From contig CAZDOD010000013.1 of the NCBI GenBank assembly GCA_964506935.1, forward strand, positions 1-25,351: a stretch of DNA of 25,351 nt. Reading direction: 5' to 3'. This stretch comes from CAZDOD01 sp964506935. Its GTDB lineage: Bacteria; Desulfobacterota; Zymogenia; Zymogenales; Zymogenaceae. Below the pieces are notes generated by a model. It saw only the letters and a list, made by a program, of their open reading frames with translations, was not told the DNA's origin and ran no database searches. How positions within the stretch are numbered: position 1 is the first letter of the stretch; the number at the start of each line of letters is the position of its first letter. The translations under genes and the position numbers were made by a program. This document shows, one piece after another, positions 1 through 6,914 of this stretch.

Positions 1-627
1 TTTGAGAAAAAGCTATCTATCGGCGGCGGCATCTGGGGTGGAGGTATGATGTTTAATGAGATAGTAGTTCAGGAAGAGGCAAGGCGTCTCCTTGAGGTAT
101 TTGATATATCATACAAGGAATTCGCCCCTGGCTACTACACGGCCGACGCGATTGAGACAACATCCACGCTGACCTCAAAGGCGATAAAGGCGGGGCTTCG
201 GATTTTCAACCTGATCGAGGTTGAGGACGTGATGGTAAGAGAAGGGAAGGTTACGGGACTGGTGGTGCTTTGGACCGCCGCCAATATGGCGGGCCTACAT
301 GTCGATCCGATAGCGATCAGGTCGAAGTTCGTCATCGACTCGACAGGCCACGACTGCGAGGTTATACGCGTGATTCGGAGAAAATCGGGCGAAAGACTCC
401 TTACACCCTCAGGGGACGTTGAGGGCGAAAAGTCGCTTTGGGCGGAGGTGGCGGAGACCAAGACGATCGAAAATACGAAGGAGGCGTACCCGGGGGTATA
501 CGTTGCGGGGATGAGCGCCAATGCGGTCTTCGGCTCATTTCGGATGGGCCCGGTCTTCGGCGGAATGCTGCTTTCGGGAGAGAAGGTGGCCGAACTTATC
601 AAGGAGCGTCTAAGGGAGGGGAAATAA
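1..627 (+). CDS. thi4: Sulfide-dependent thiazole synthase Thi4, 5'-truncated
   Basis: The Thi4 family makes the adenosine diphosphate thiazole precursor of thiamine from NAD and glycine in the cytoplasm. The frame is open from base 1 (FEKKLSIGGGIWGGGMMFNE), so the first Met at 46 is internal. About 208 residues are present against roughly 260 in the family, so the N-terminus with the first dinucleotide-binding glycines is off the window. Thi4 motifs seen are the GGGIWGGGMM loop, the VVQEEA segment, GLHVDP and DSTGHD. The His codon at 298-300 (GLHVDP) sits where yeast Thi4 has its sacrificial Cys205; archaeal enzymes with His there use free sulfide and turn over catalytically. The C-terminus (YPGVYVAGMSANAVFGSFRMGP) matches the family. 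thiDN follows 3 bases after the stop, so the two are very likely one operon. Identity is secure; sulfide dependence is inferred from the His. Confidence 0.93.
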   Translation, partial: FEKKLSIGGGIWGGGMMFNEIVVQEEARRLLEVFDISYKEFAPGYYTADAIETTSTLTSKAIKAGLRIFNLIEVEDVMVREGKVTGLVVLWTAANMAGLHVDPIAIRSKFVIDSTGHDCEVIRVIRRKSGERLLTPSGDVEGEKSLWAEVAETKTIENTKEAYPGVYVAGMSANAVFGSFRMGPVFGGMLLSGEKVAELIKERLREGK

Positions 628-630
628 AAA

Positions 631-1971
631 ATGAAGAGTGATATATGGAGAGTTTTGACTATCGCGGGCTCGGACTCGGGCGGCGGTGCGGGGATACAGG
701 CCGATCTCAAAACCATCACCGCCCTGGGGGGATATGGTATGAGCGTAATCTGTGCCCTTACGGCACAGAACACCGTAGGGGTTCAGGCGATACACGATGT
801 CCCTTTGGATTTTATAAAGTCCCAGTTCGACTCTGTAATGACCGACATCGGTGCGGACAGCGCCAAGACCGGGATGCTCGCGGGCTCGGCCGTCGTACGT
901 GTCGTCGCCGAGAAGGTCAAGGAATATGGGATTAAAAAATTAGTTGTCGATCCCGTCATGGTGGCCAAGAGCGGTGATGCCCTCCTTTCGGAGGATGGGA
1001 AAAGGGCCGTTTCTGAAGAGCTGATCCCGCTCGCCTTCGTCGTCACCCCGAATATCCCTGAGGCCGAGGTGTTATCGGGGATAAAAATCGATAACATCGA
1101 CTCGATGAAAAGGGCGGCAGAGATAATTTTTGGTCTTGGAGCGAAAAACGTGGTCGTGAAGGGGGGCCACCTTACAGATGATGCAACGGACGTCCTCTTT
1201 GACGGAAAGGAGTTTACACTCTTTCCGAAACAGAGGATAGCGACCGAAAATACGCACGGGACGGGCTGCACCTTCTCAGCTGCAATAGCCACAGGGTTGG
1301 CTTCTGGGATGGACGCCGCCTCTGCCGTAAAGCAGGCCGAACTTTATATAGATACCGCGATTCGGTTTTCTCTTGATATCGGTTCGGGGCACGGCCCCAC
1401 AAACCACATGGCATGGTTTTTGAGGGATGTTGAGAGGTACAAAGTGATTGATGAATTGAAAAGGGCGGCAAAAATCCTCGTGCAAAAGAACATCGCCCCC
1501 CTCATACCCGAGGTCCAGTCCAACCTCGGATACGCACTACCATACACCATAGGTCATGACGACGTTGCGGCGTTTCCGGGGAGGATCATAAGGGTGGGTC
1601 GTGACGTATTAATCCCCATGTCTCCTGAATTCGGTGCATCAAAACACATCGCAAATATCATCCTCACCGTCATTAAATATCATCCTGATCTGAGGTCCAC
1701 CATGAACATCCGTTTCGGGGATGACCTGATAAAGAAGGCGGGCGAAAAAAATCTTACCATTGCGACCTTCTCCAGGGCCGATGAGCCTAAAGGTGTCAAA
1801 GAAGCCGAGGGCTCAAGCCTATCCTGGGGGGTCTCAAAGGTGCTGTCTGAGATGGATAAGGCTCCGGACTTGATCTATGATCGCGGAGATGTGGGAAAGG
1901 AGCCGATGATAAGGGTTCTTGGCCTAAATCCCGGGGATGTGGTGGGGAAGGTTCTGAAGCTTCTGGGATAA
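631..1971 (+). CDS. thiDN: Bifunctional ThiD-ThiN: HMP/HMP-P kinase fused to thiamine-phosphate synthase
   Basis: Residues 1 to about 260 are a ThiD kinase that phosphorylates hydroxymethylpyrimidine twice. The ribokinase-fold signatures are GSDSGGGAGIQADLKT near the N-terminus, DPVMVAKSGDALL, VVKGGHL and the anion-hole motif THGTGCTFSAAIA. Residues from about 270 to 446 are a ThiN domain, the non-ThiE enzyme that joins HMP-PP to the thiazole phosphate; NLGYALPY, GASKHIANIILTV, FSRADEP and YDRGDVGKEPMIRVLG fit it. This fusion is typical of archaea and occurs in some bacteria. The ATG at 631 has a strong purine-rich ribosome binding site (GGGAGGGG) inside the last thi4 codons. Together with thi4 it covers the thiazole precursor, pyrimidine activation and coupling; thiC is not in the window. 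Cytoplasmic. Confidence is high for both domains. Confidence 0.93.
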   Translation: MKSDIWRVLTIAGSDSGGGAGIQADLKTITALGGYGMSVICALTAQNTVGVQAIHDVPLDFIKSQFDSVMTDIGADSAKTGMLAGSAVVRVVAEKVKEYGIKKLVVDPVMVAKSGDALLSEDGKRAVSEELIPLAFVVTPNIPEAEVLSGIKIDNIDSMKRAAEIIFGLGAKNVVVKGGHLTDDATDVLFDGKEFTLFPKQRIATENTHGTGCTFSAAIATGLASGMDAASAVKQAELYIDTAIRFSLDIGSGHGPTNHMAWFLRDVERYKVIDELKRAAKILVQKNIAPLIPEVQSNLGYALPYTIGHDDVAAFPGRIIRVGRDVLIPMSPEFGASKHIANIILTVIKYHPDLRSTMNIRFGDDLIKKAGEKNLTIATFSRADEPKGVKEAEGSSLSWGVSKVLSEMDKAPDLIYDRGDVGKEPMIRVLGLNPGDVVGKVLKLLG

Positions 1972-2036
1972 ATCAAAATTTTCCAATCGAATCACCGCCT
2001 CGCATTTGACACGACGTCTAATTTCGCCAATTTTAT

Positions 2037-2092
2037 ATGAGATTAAGAGCGGGGAATCACTATCTCCATATATCTCATGCGAAATCTTTTTT
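2037..2092 (+). terminator. Possible terminator after thi4-thiDN
   Basis: An outer 7-base stem ATGAGAT (2037-2043) / ATCTCAT (2072-2078) encloses an inner stem GGGGA (2051-2055) / TCTCC (2063-2067, one G-U pair). A T-rich run (CTTTTTTCTCC) starts about six bases after the outer stem. It lies about 65 bases past the thiDN stop. The long inner region and the offset T-run make it an imperfect rho-independent terminator; it could also be a structured 5' leader for the next gene. Confidence 0.35.
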
Positions 2093-2135
2093 CTCCTTTG
2101 AAAAAGTCAGATTACAAACATAGTTTGAAAAAATT

Positions 2136-2162
2136 GGGTGAAAAACCCGTTATTTTCTTTTA
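2136..2162 (+). terminator. Weak hairpin plus T-rich run
   Basis: GGGT (2136-2139) and ACCC (2145-2148) form a 4-base stem with a GAAAA loop, followed by a T-rich stretch to about 2162. It is a short, weak terminator-like element in the spacer between thiDN and the YihY gene. The whole 1972-2217 spacer is AT-rich and contains no credible ORF. Confidence 0.25.
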
Positions 2163-2187
2163 ATTATGGTTATCGATAATCTATAAT
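2158..2187 (+). promoter_or_regulatory. Possible promoter of the yihY-like gene
   Basis: A perfect TATAAT lies at 2182-2187, about 30 bases before the ATG at 2218. The matching -35 region (around 2158-2164, TTTAAT-like) is weak. An additional TTGACA at 2006-2011 lies farther upstream without a convincing -10 at standard spacing. Position and the exact -10 are the only support. Confidence 0.35.
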
Positions 2188-2217
2188 TACGTATATATAT
2201 CCATAGTGGGTTGAATC

Positions 2218-3603
2218 ATGTTAGACAAATATGTTGCCAGAATAAAAAAGAGGATCGAGGAGTTCCTCAAGATCGAGGTTAACTCATCGGTGGCCGGTGA
2301 GATAACCGTAGAAGGGCTGATAAAGAGGGAGTGGAACACCATAAAGCTCGTCTATCAAACCATGATAGGAAGGAACGTCTCCATTCGTGCCTCGGCGCTT
2401 ACCTATACCACGCTCATCTCCCTGATCCCGTTGATGGCCTTTATCTTTTCTCTCCTTACTGCATTTGAGGTGGATGATAGGGTCAAGACCTATATACTGA
2501 ATCTTATTCCCGGCCTGGGTGGTATTTCGGGTACAGTCCTCACATATATTGAAAATACAAATTTCACTACTCTCGGTTCGATAGGCCTCGTCGTAACATT
2601 CTGGGCGGTCTTTACCGCGCTAGGTTCTATGGAGAGTACGATAAATGAGATATGGGGGATAAGGACCAGGCGGCCATTTCTCACCAGGATCTCGTATTAC
2701 ACGAGCATCATCGTCCTTGCCCCGTTAATCATCCTACTCTCTATAGGAATAAACACCGTGCTTGAGAGCAATGTAATTATCCAGAGGCTCTCGGAGACAT
2801 TTTTGCTCTCCTCGGTATTAAAGTTCTCCATAAGACTTCTCCCATATCTCGTGATATGGCTGCTTTTTACCTTTGTCTACAAGGTCATCCCTTATACCGA
2901 TGTCAAAATCCAGTCGGCACTCTTCGGAGCGATCATCGGCGGTACCCTGTGGCAGGTGATCCTATATCTTTACACAAAGTTACAGTTTGGGCTTTCCCGG
3001 TACAACATCATCTATTCCGGATTCGCATCAATTCCATTCTTTATGGCGTGGCTTTATTTCAGCTGGCTGATGCTGATCGTCGGTGCGGTGGCGGCGTATA
3101 TACAGCAGAATTACAGCCGCTTCAGGGAGAGCGCCGGGACCGAAAGCGTCAGTTACTCTTTTAGGGAACGGCTCGCCCTGAGGGTCTTTATGGTAATCGC
3201 TACGAATTTTTATGAGGGTAAGAAAAAACTGAGTACCGATGAACTCGCAGAAATGTTGAATATCCCGGTTCATCTGATAAACGACGTAATTTTCGTCTTG
3301 GACGAGGAAGATCTGATATCGGGCGTCACCGGTGAAAAGACAAAATATATACCGTCAAAGGACCTTTCGAAGATACGCTTTGTGGATGTGCTTCAGGCAC
3401 TGAGGGAACATGGGGATAATCCAAAGGAACATATTACAAAGACCGAAGGGTTGTTTCTGGGGGATACATTGGACGATGTTTTGGTTGACGTAAGAAAAAA
3501 ATATGACAAAGTCACATTCTATGATCTGTGTAAGGTTCACGCTGAGGAGTACCTGAAAGAGAGGAGGGGGAAGGTCGAAGATAAAGATATCAAAAAGGGG
3601 TGA
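2218..3603 (+). CDS. YihY/BrkB-family (UPF0761) inner-membrane protein
   Basis: A polytopic membrane protein of 461 residues. After a soluble N-terminus of about 60 residues comes the family hallmark RASALTYTTLISLIPLMAF and about six hydrophobic segments to about residue 300, including TLGSIGLVVTFWAVFTALGSME, the family-typical INEIWGIR, and VIPYTDVKIQSALFGAIIGG. Residues about 310-430 are cytoplasmic and look like a winged-helix domain (LSTDELAEMLNIPVHLINDVIFVLDEEDLI), an extension found in many longer YihY proteins. The family was once called ribonuclease BN, but that activity belongs to RNase Z; its real function is not established. The start has only a weak ribosome binding site. A small ORF follows 23 bases downstream and may be cotranscribed. 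Family assignment is confident, function is not. Confidence 0.85.
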   Translation: MLDKYVARIKKRIEEFLKIEVNSSVAGEITVEGLIKREWNTIKLVYQTMIGRNVSIRASALTYTTLISLIPLMAFIFSLLTAFEVDDRVKTYILNLIPGLGGISGTVLTYIENTNFTTLGSIGLVVTFWAVFTALGSMESTINEIWGIRTRRPFLTRISYYTSIIVLAPLIILLSIGINTVLESNVIIQRLSETFLLSSVLKFSIRLLPYLVIWLLFTFVYKVIPYTDVKIQSALFGAIIGGTLWQVILYLYTKLQFGLSRYNIIYSGFASIPFFMAWLYFSWLMLIVGAVAAYIQQNYSRFRESAGTESVSYSFRERLALRVFMVIATNFYEGKKKLSTDELAEMLNIPVHLINDVIFVLDEEDLISGVTGEKTKYIPSKDLSKIRFVDVLQALREHGDNPKEHITKTEGLFLGDTLDDVLVDVRKKYDKVTFYDLCKVHAEEYLKERRGKVEDKDIKKG

Positions 3604-3626
3604 TGTAAAGAGGGAGGTTGCAATAG

Positions 3627-3824
3627 ATGTCGAAAAGGCGGGGCAGTTTATTTCGGGATAAAAAGGTGGGAGCGGACCCTACTGATGATCCTAGAGAGAT
3701 CACGTTTCCGATATGCTTCGGGGATCTCACCCCTTCAGACGCCGAAAGGGTAAAGGGGCTGTGGGAGAAGACATGGTCACAGGATTCGAGGAATAAGGGA
3801 AACAACGGAAAGGACGAAAAATGA
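3627..3824 (+). CDS. Small hypothetical protein (65 aa)
   Basis: A 65-residue basic, soluble ORF that I do not recognise. It starts with MSKRRGSLFRDKK and has a central segment REITFPICFGDLTPSDAERV. No signal peptide, membrane segment or cysteine pair is visible; there is a single Cys. It is accepted because it lies 23 bases behind the YihY gene on the same strand and has a good ribosome binding site (GAGGGAGG about 9 bases before the ATG). An overlapping minus-strand ORF (3590-3805) has no such support. It could be a YihY-linked accessory protein or a spurious ORF. Confidence 0.5.
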   Translation: MSKRRGSLFRDKKVGADPTDDPREITFPICFGDLTPSDAERVKGLWEKTWSQDSRNKGNNGKDEK

Positions 3825-3870
3825 AAAGGATCGGTAAAGCCCTATATTTGTAGTCGCCCTTCCTTTTTTA
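3824..3870. terminator. Possible terminator between convergent genes
   Basis: AAAAGGA (3824-3830) and TCCTTTT (3861-3867) can pair across a 30-base loop, with a T-run on the plus strand and A/T-rich flanks on the minus strand. The site lies between the plus-strand small ORF and the minus-strand DUF169 gene that converge here. The large loop keeps confidence low. Confidence 0.28.
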
Positions 3871-3886
3871 TAAGATCATTTGGCCG

Positions 3887-4619
3887 CTAGCGTATCCTCT
3901 TTTTTACATTGTCCCATGAGGGTGTAATCAGGAAGCTCTCATCCATATTCCCGATCATCCGAATAAATTTCTTCATAGGAGCAGAAAAAGTTAATGTGTT
4001 TTGCGGGACATAGGGCCTCGCCGATACGTCAAACATTCCGATGACTCCTTTCGGTCTTTTAGACTTGATCTCGAGATAGGGAAACAGAACTATCGAGCCG
4101 CATCCCGCCGCAAAGGGGGTGATTACCGCACACTTTTCCTCCTCATCAAATCCAGCGAGGGTAAAGAGGCCGGAGAGGACATCAGGCTCGGCGAAGAAGA
4201 TCACGACTTCGGGGTCGTCTGCGGCCTTTAGCATATCCCACCTTTTAAAGACGATATATCGGGCCGGGGCCGAAAATTTCGGTGATTTCTTCATCACCTT
4301 TTTTACCAGTTCAGGTGTTTTTTTGTAACGCTCGCCCTCCAACTTCCCCGGTATGCCGCAGGATAGAAAATATTCGAAATTAGGCATAATATCGGTTTCA
4401 TAGCCGAGATACCTCTTTCCACCGCCGCAGCCGATCGATTCGGCGTCAAAATGAAGCGATTTTCCCCCGCGGACTTTCGCGAGGTCTCCAATAATGCAGC
4501 GATGGCCTGAAGCGGGCTNNNNNNNNNNCGTCGGTGTAGTAAAAGGTGATCGGGAGCTCGGCATTTTTGAAATATTTCTTCCAGCGGGCGATAAAATCGT
4601 CTCTGATTTTTAAATCCAT
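3887..4619 (-). CDS. DUF169 family protein, interrupted by an assembly gap
   Basis: The C-terminal part resembles the DUF169 family of uncharacterised, often cysteine-bearing proteins. Seen are HRCIIGDLAKVRGGKSL, SIGCGGGKRYLGY, FFAEPDVLSGLF and the FAAGCGSIV segment. The real N-terminus is on the other side of the N run: the minus strand from 4619 reads MDLKIRDDFIARWKKYFKNA followed by ELPITFYYTD, a typical opening for this family. The two halves are in different frames if the gap is exactly 10 bases; a gap length divisible by three restores one frame. The Met at 4564 is an artefact of reading the wrong frame. A ribosome binding site (AAAGGA) lies about 9 bases before the 4619 ATG. It follows the deaminase gene by 50 bases on the same strand and may end that operon. 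Function unknown; three Cys (HRC, GCGGG, GCGS) might bind metal or a cofactor, which is inference. Confidence 0.8.
4519..4528. other. Assembly gap (10 N) inside the DUF169 gene
   Basis: Ten unknown bases. Flanking coding frames do not match across ten bases but would match across nine, twelve or another multiple of three, so the N count is a placeholder and not a measured length. Confidence 0.97.
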
Positions 4620-4669
4620 AATCTTTTTCCTTTAGATATCGGTAATTTACAATATAGTCATGATGTTTT

Positions 4670-6007
4670 TCATGTGCCGGTTTTAATAGACCTCCTCACT
4701 CCCTCCGAGAGCTCCTTGGCCTTTGCCATGATCTCGAAGACGTCGGCCTTGACAAGGCTTCTGTCCCTTACGAGTATCTCCCCGTTTATCATGACATCCC
4801 GGACGTCTGACGCGATCGCGGCGTAGACGAGGTGCGAAAATGGGTCGTATACCGGGGTGAGGTGGGGTTTATTGAAATCGACGATTATGATGTCGGCCTT
4901 TTTACCTACCGATAACGTCCCGGTAATCTCGGAAAGCCCAAGGGCTGTGGCGCCCCCCAGCGTCGCGACTTTAATTACCGTGTGGGCGTCCATATGGGTC
5001 GGGTCTTCATCATATATCTTGTGTAACTTTGCCAGGGTGTCCATCTCGCCGAAAAGGTCGAGGTTGTTGTTGCTTGCGCACCCGTCTGTGCCGAGGCCCA
5101 CAAAGATTCCCATCTCGATATATTTGTGAACCGGTGCCCAGCCCGAGGCCAACTTCATGTTACTCTCAGGATTGGTGATTACCTTTACCCCCCGTTTCGC
5201 CATGATCTCCATCTCCTCATCGGTGACCCAGACGGCGTGGTCGGCCACGAACCTTTCGTCCAGAACCCCAAGATCATCAAGATATTGAAACGATGTCTTG
5301 CCATAGTTTTTTTTGACATGCTCGACGTTGGCGGAAGACTCCGCCACGTGGACTATGCACGGCACTAGATATTTGTCTGCGATCTCTTTTGATCTGACCA
5401 GGAGTTGGGGGGCGCAGGTGTCAAGGGCGTGGGGCTGTACCGAGGGGACTATGAGGGGATGGCCGAGCCATTTCTTTATGAAATCTTCGGTATATTTATA
5501 GCCTTCCTCTATAGGCCCGTAGTTGGGGGACGGAAAGTCGTATAAGACTTCACCCATTACCCCCCGCATCCCCATCTCGCTTGCGGCTTTTGCGGCGGAG
5601 TCTTCAAAGAGGTACATGTCCGAGAAGGTGGTAATGCCGCCCAAAAGCATCTCGGCGCAGGCAAGCTTTGTCCCCCAGTAGACGAAATCGTTGCTTAAGT
5701 TCTTCGATTCTGCGGGAAAGATAAATTCGTGTAGCCACTTCTGCAAGGGCAAATCATCGGCGATACCCCGAAAGAGGCTCATCGCGGCGTGTGTGTGGCC
5801 GTTCACTAGTCCCGGCATGACCACACAGCCCGATGCGTCTATCTCATTTATCGGCGAAAAACGGGAGATAAGCTCCGTCTTCGTCCCAACGAATACGATC
5901 GAATCACCCGATACGGCGATCCCGCCGTCATCGATTAGGTTGTTATCCTCCATGGTGATGACATTTGCGCCTGTTATGGCGATATCGACTTTCTTTTTCT
6001 CAGCCAT
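4670..6007 (-). CDS. mtaD: 5-methylthioadenosine / S-adenosylhomocysteine deaminase (amidohydrolase family)
   Basis: A TRZ/ATZ-type amidohydrolase of about 445 residues that deaminates the adenine ring of MTA, SAH and possibly adenosine. Signatures are the metal-binding PGLVNGHTHAAMSLFRG near residue 70, the substrate segment LPLQKWLHEFIFPAE, IVHVAESSANVEHV, VADHAVWVTDEE, and GLGTDGCASNNNLDLFGEMD carrying the metal-ligand Asp. The C-terminal sandwich domain (GKKADIIIVDF) is complete. The ATG at 6007 (MAEKKKVDIAITGA) has AGGGGAGAA directly before it; a GTG at 6022 would add five residues but lies inside that binding site. The gene overlaps the phosphorylase stop by 8 bases, so coupling is likely. 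Distinguishing MTA/SAH from guanine or chlorohydrolase substrates within this family is less certain than the family itself. Confidence 0.87.
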   Translation of the reverse strand: MAEKKKVDIAITGANVITMEDNNLIDDGGIAVSGDSIVFVGTKTELISRFSPINEIDASGCVVMPGLVNGHTHAAMSLFRGIADDLPLQKWLHEFIFPAESKNLSNDFVYWGTKLACAEMLLGGITTFSDMYLFEDSAAKAASEMGMRGVMGEVLYDFPSPNYGPIEEGYKYTEDFIKKWLGHPLIVPSVQPHALDTCAPQLLVRSKEIADKYLVPCIVHVAESSANVEHVKKNYGKTSFQYLDDLGVLDERFVADHAVWVTDEEMEIMAKRGVKVITNPESNMKLASGWAPVHKYIEMGIFVGLGTDGCASNNNLDLFGEMDTLAKLHKIYDEDPTHMDAHTVIKVATLGGATALGLSEITGTLSVGKKADIIIVDFNKPHLTPVYDPFSHLVYAAIASDVRDVMINGEILVRDRSLVKADVFEIMAKAKELSEGVRRSIKTGT

Positions 6008-6866
6008 TTCTCCCCTTTCCACTGATCCTCATAAGAACTCCTTTTATTAACTTTGCGAGGTCTGTTCCCGCTTTTTCTGCCGCTTTAACTATATCGTCAA
6101 TTAGTATCGGTGCCATAGCATCGGGGAGGTTTACGTTGGATATGACCGAAAGTCCCAATACCGAGATCCCTGCATGGACGGCGGCGATGACCTCGATTAC
6201 GGTCGACATCCCCGTCGCATCCCCCCCAAGTGTTCGGAGCATCCTTGTCTCGGCCGGGGTCTCAAGGGTGGGCCCCGTTATCCCGATGTAGACACCTCTG
6301 TTGAGGATAATGCCGATGGCCTTTGCCTCGGCCTCGGCCGCCTCAATAAGCCCCTTGTCGTAGGCCGATGTCATATCGGGAAAGCGGGAACCCAGACCGT
6401 CGAGGTTTGTCCCGATAAGCGGGTCTTTTCCGGTAAAGTTGATATGGTCTTTTATCACCATGATCTCGCCGGATCTAAAGAGGGGATTTAGGCCCCCGGC
6501 GGCGTTTGTGATGATGAGTCTTTCTATGCCCATTACCTTGAGGATCCTTATGGGCATGGCGATCTCTTGAGGGGTGTACCCCTCGTACAGGTGAAAACGC
6601 CCGTCGAGGACGGCGACCTCGATGCCGGAGAGGTTCCCGATATGCAAGATCCCCGCATGGCCGACCGAAGTCGACAGCGGAAAGTTGGGGATCTCCCCGT
6701 AAGGTATTGAGACGTCTATTTCCATTTCTCCTGTGATTCCGCCAAGTCCCGTTCCGAGAATAAGGGCGACTTTCGGGCGGAGGTTTGTCTTTACGAGGAT
6801 AGAGTCCGACGCCTCATGTATCTTCAAAAAAAGGATTTTTGCCTCTTCTTGGGTTAATGTCGGCAT
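6000..6866 (-). CDS. punA: Purine nucleoside phosphorylase, trimeric PNP/MTAP class
   Basis: Cleaves purine (2'-deoxy)ribonucleosides with phosphate to free base and (deoxy)ribose-1-phosphate. The 288-residue length and motifs fit the trimeric class: ILGTGLGGITG phosphate loop, VGHAGILHIG, DGRFHLYEGYTPQEIAMP, ITNAAGGLNP, GSRFPDMTSAYD, GPTLETPAETRML with the base-contacting Glu, GGDATGMSTVIEVI and SVISNVNLP with the conserved Asn. The pattern is PNP-like rather than MTAP-like around the ribose site. The ATG at 6866 has GAGGATATAAG before it. It overlaps the downstream deaminase gene. Deaminase plus phosphorylase suggests salvage of methylthioinosine or inosine to hypoxanthine. Either order of transcription with the upstream TPR gene (48-base gap) is possible. 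Confidence 0.9.
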   Translation of the reverse strand: MPTLTQEEAKILFLKIHEASDSILVKTNLRPKVALILGTGLGGITGEMEIDVSIPYGEIPNFPLSTSVGHAGILHIGNLSGIEVAVLDGRFHLYEGYTPQEIAMPIRILKVMGIERLIITNAAGGLNPLFRSGEIMVIKDHINFTGKDPLIGTNLDGLGSRFPDMTSAYDKGLIEAAEAEAKAIGIILNRGVYIGITGPTLETPAETRMLRTLGGDATGMSTVIEVIAAVHAGISVLGLSVISNVNLPDAMAPILIDDIVKAAEKAGTDLAKLIKGVLMRISGKGRNG

Positions 6867-6914
6867 CTTATATCCTCATTTTTTTTACATTAAGGAAATA
6901 GTTGCTTAATATGC

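Noticed and set aside
135..773. 212-residue minus-strand ORF opposite thi4 and thiDN
   Set aside because: It runs antisense across two well-identified genes, has no family motifs and low-complexity Ser/Pro-rich composition.
2218..3603. Ribonuclease BN
   Set aside because: This name for YihY-like proteins is a historical error; no nuclease motif is present.
3590..3805. 71-residue minus-strand ORF over the small plus-strand ORF
   Set aside because: It overlaps the YihY stop and has no ribosome binding site, whereas the plus ORF has one and fits the operon.
4555..4564. Met at 4564 as the start of the DUF169 gene
   Set aside because: The residues between it and the N run are in the wrong frame; the correct family N-terminus starts at 4619.
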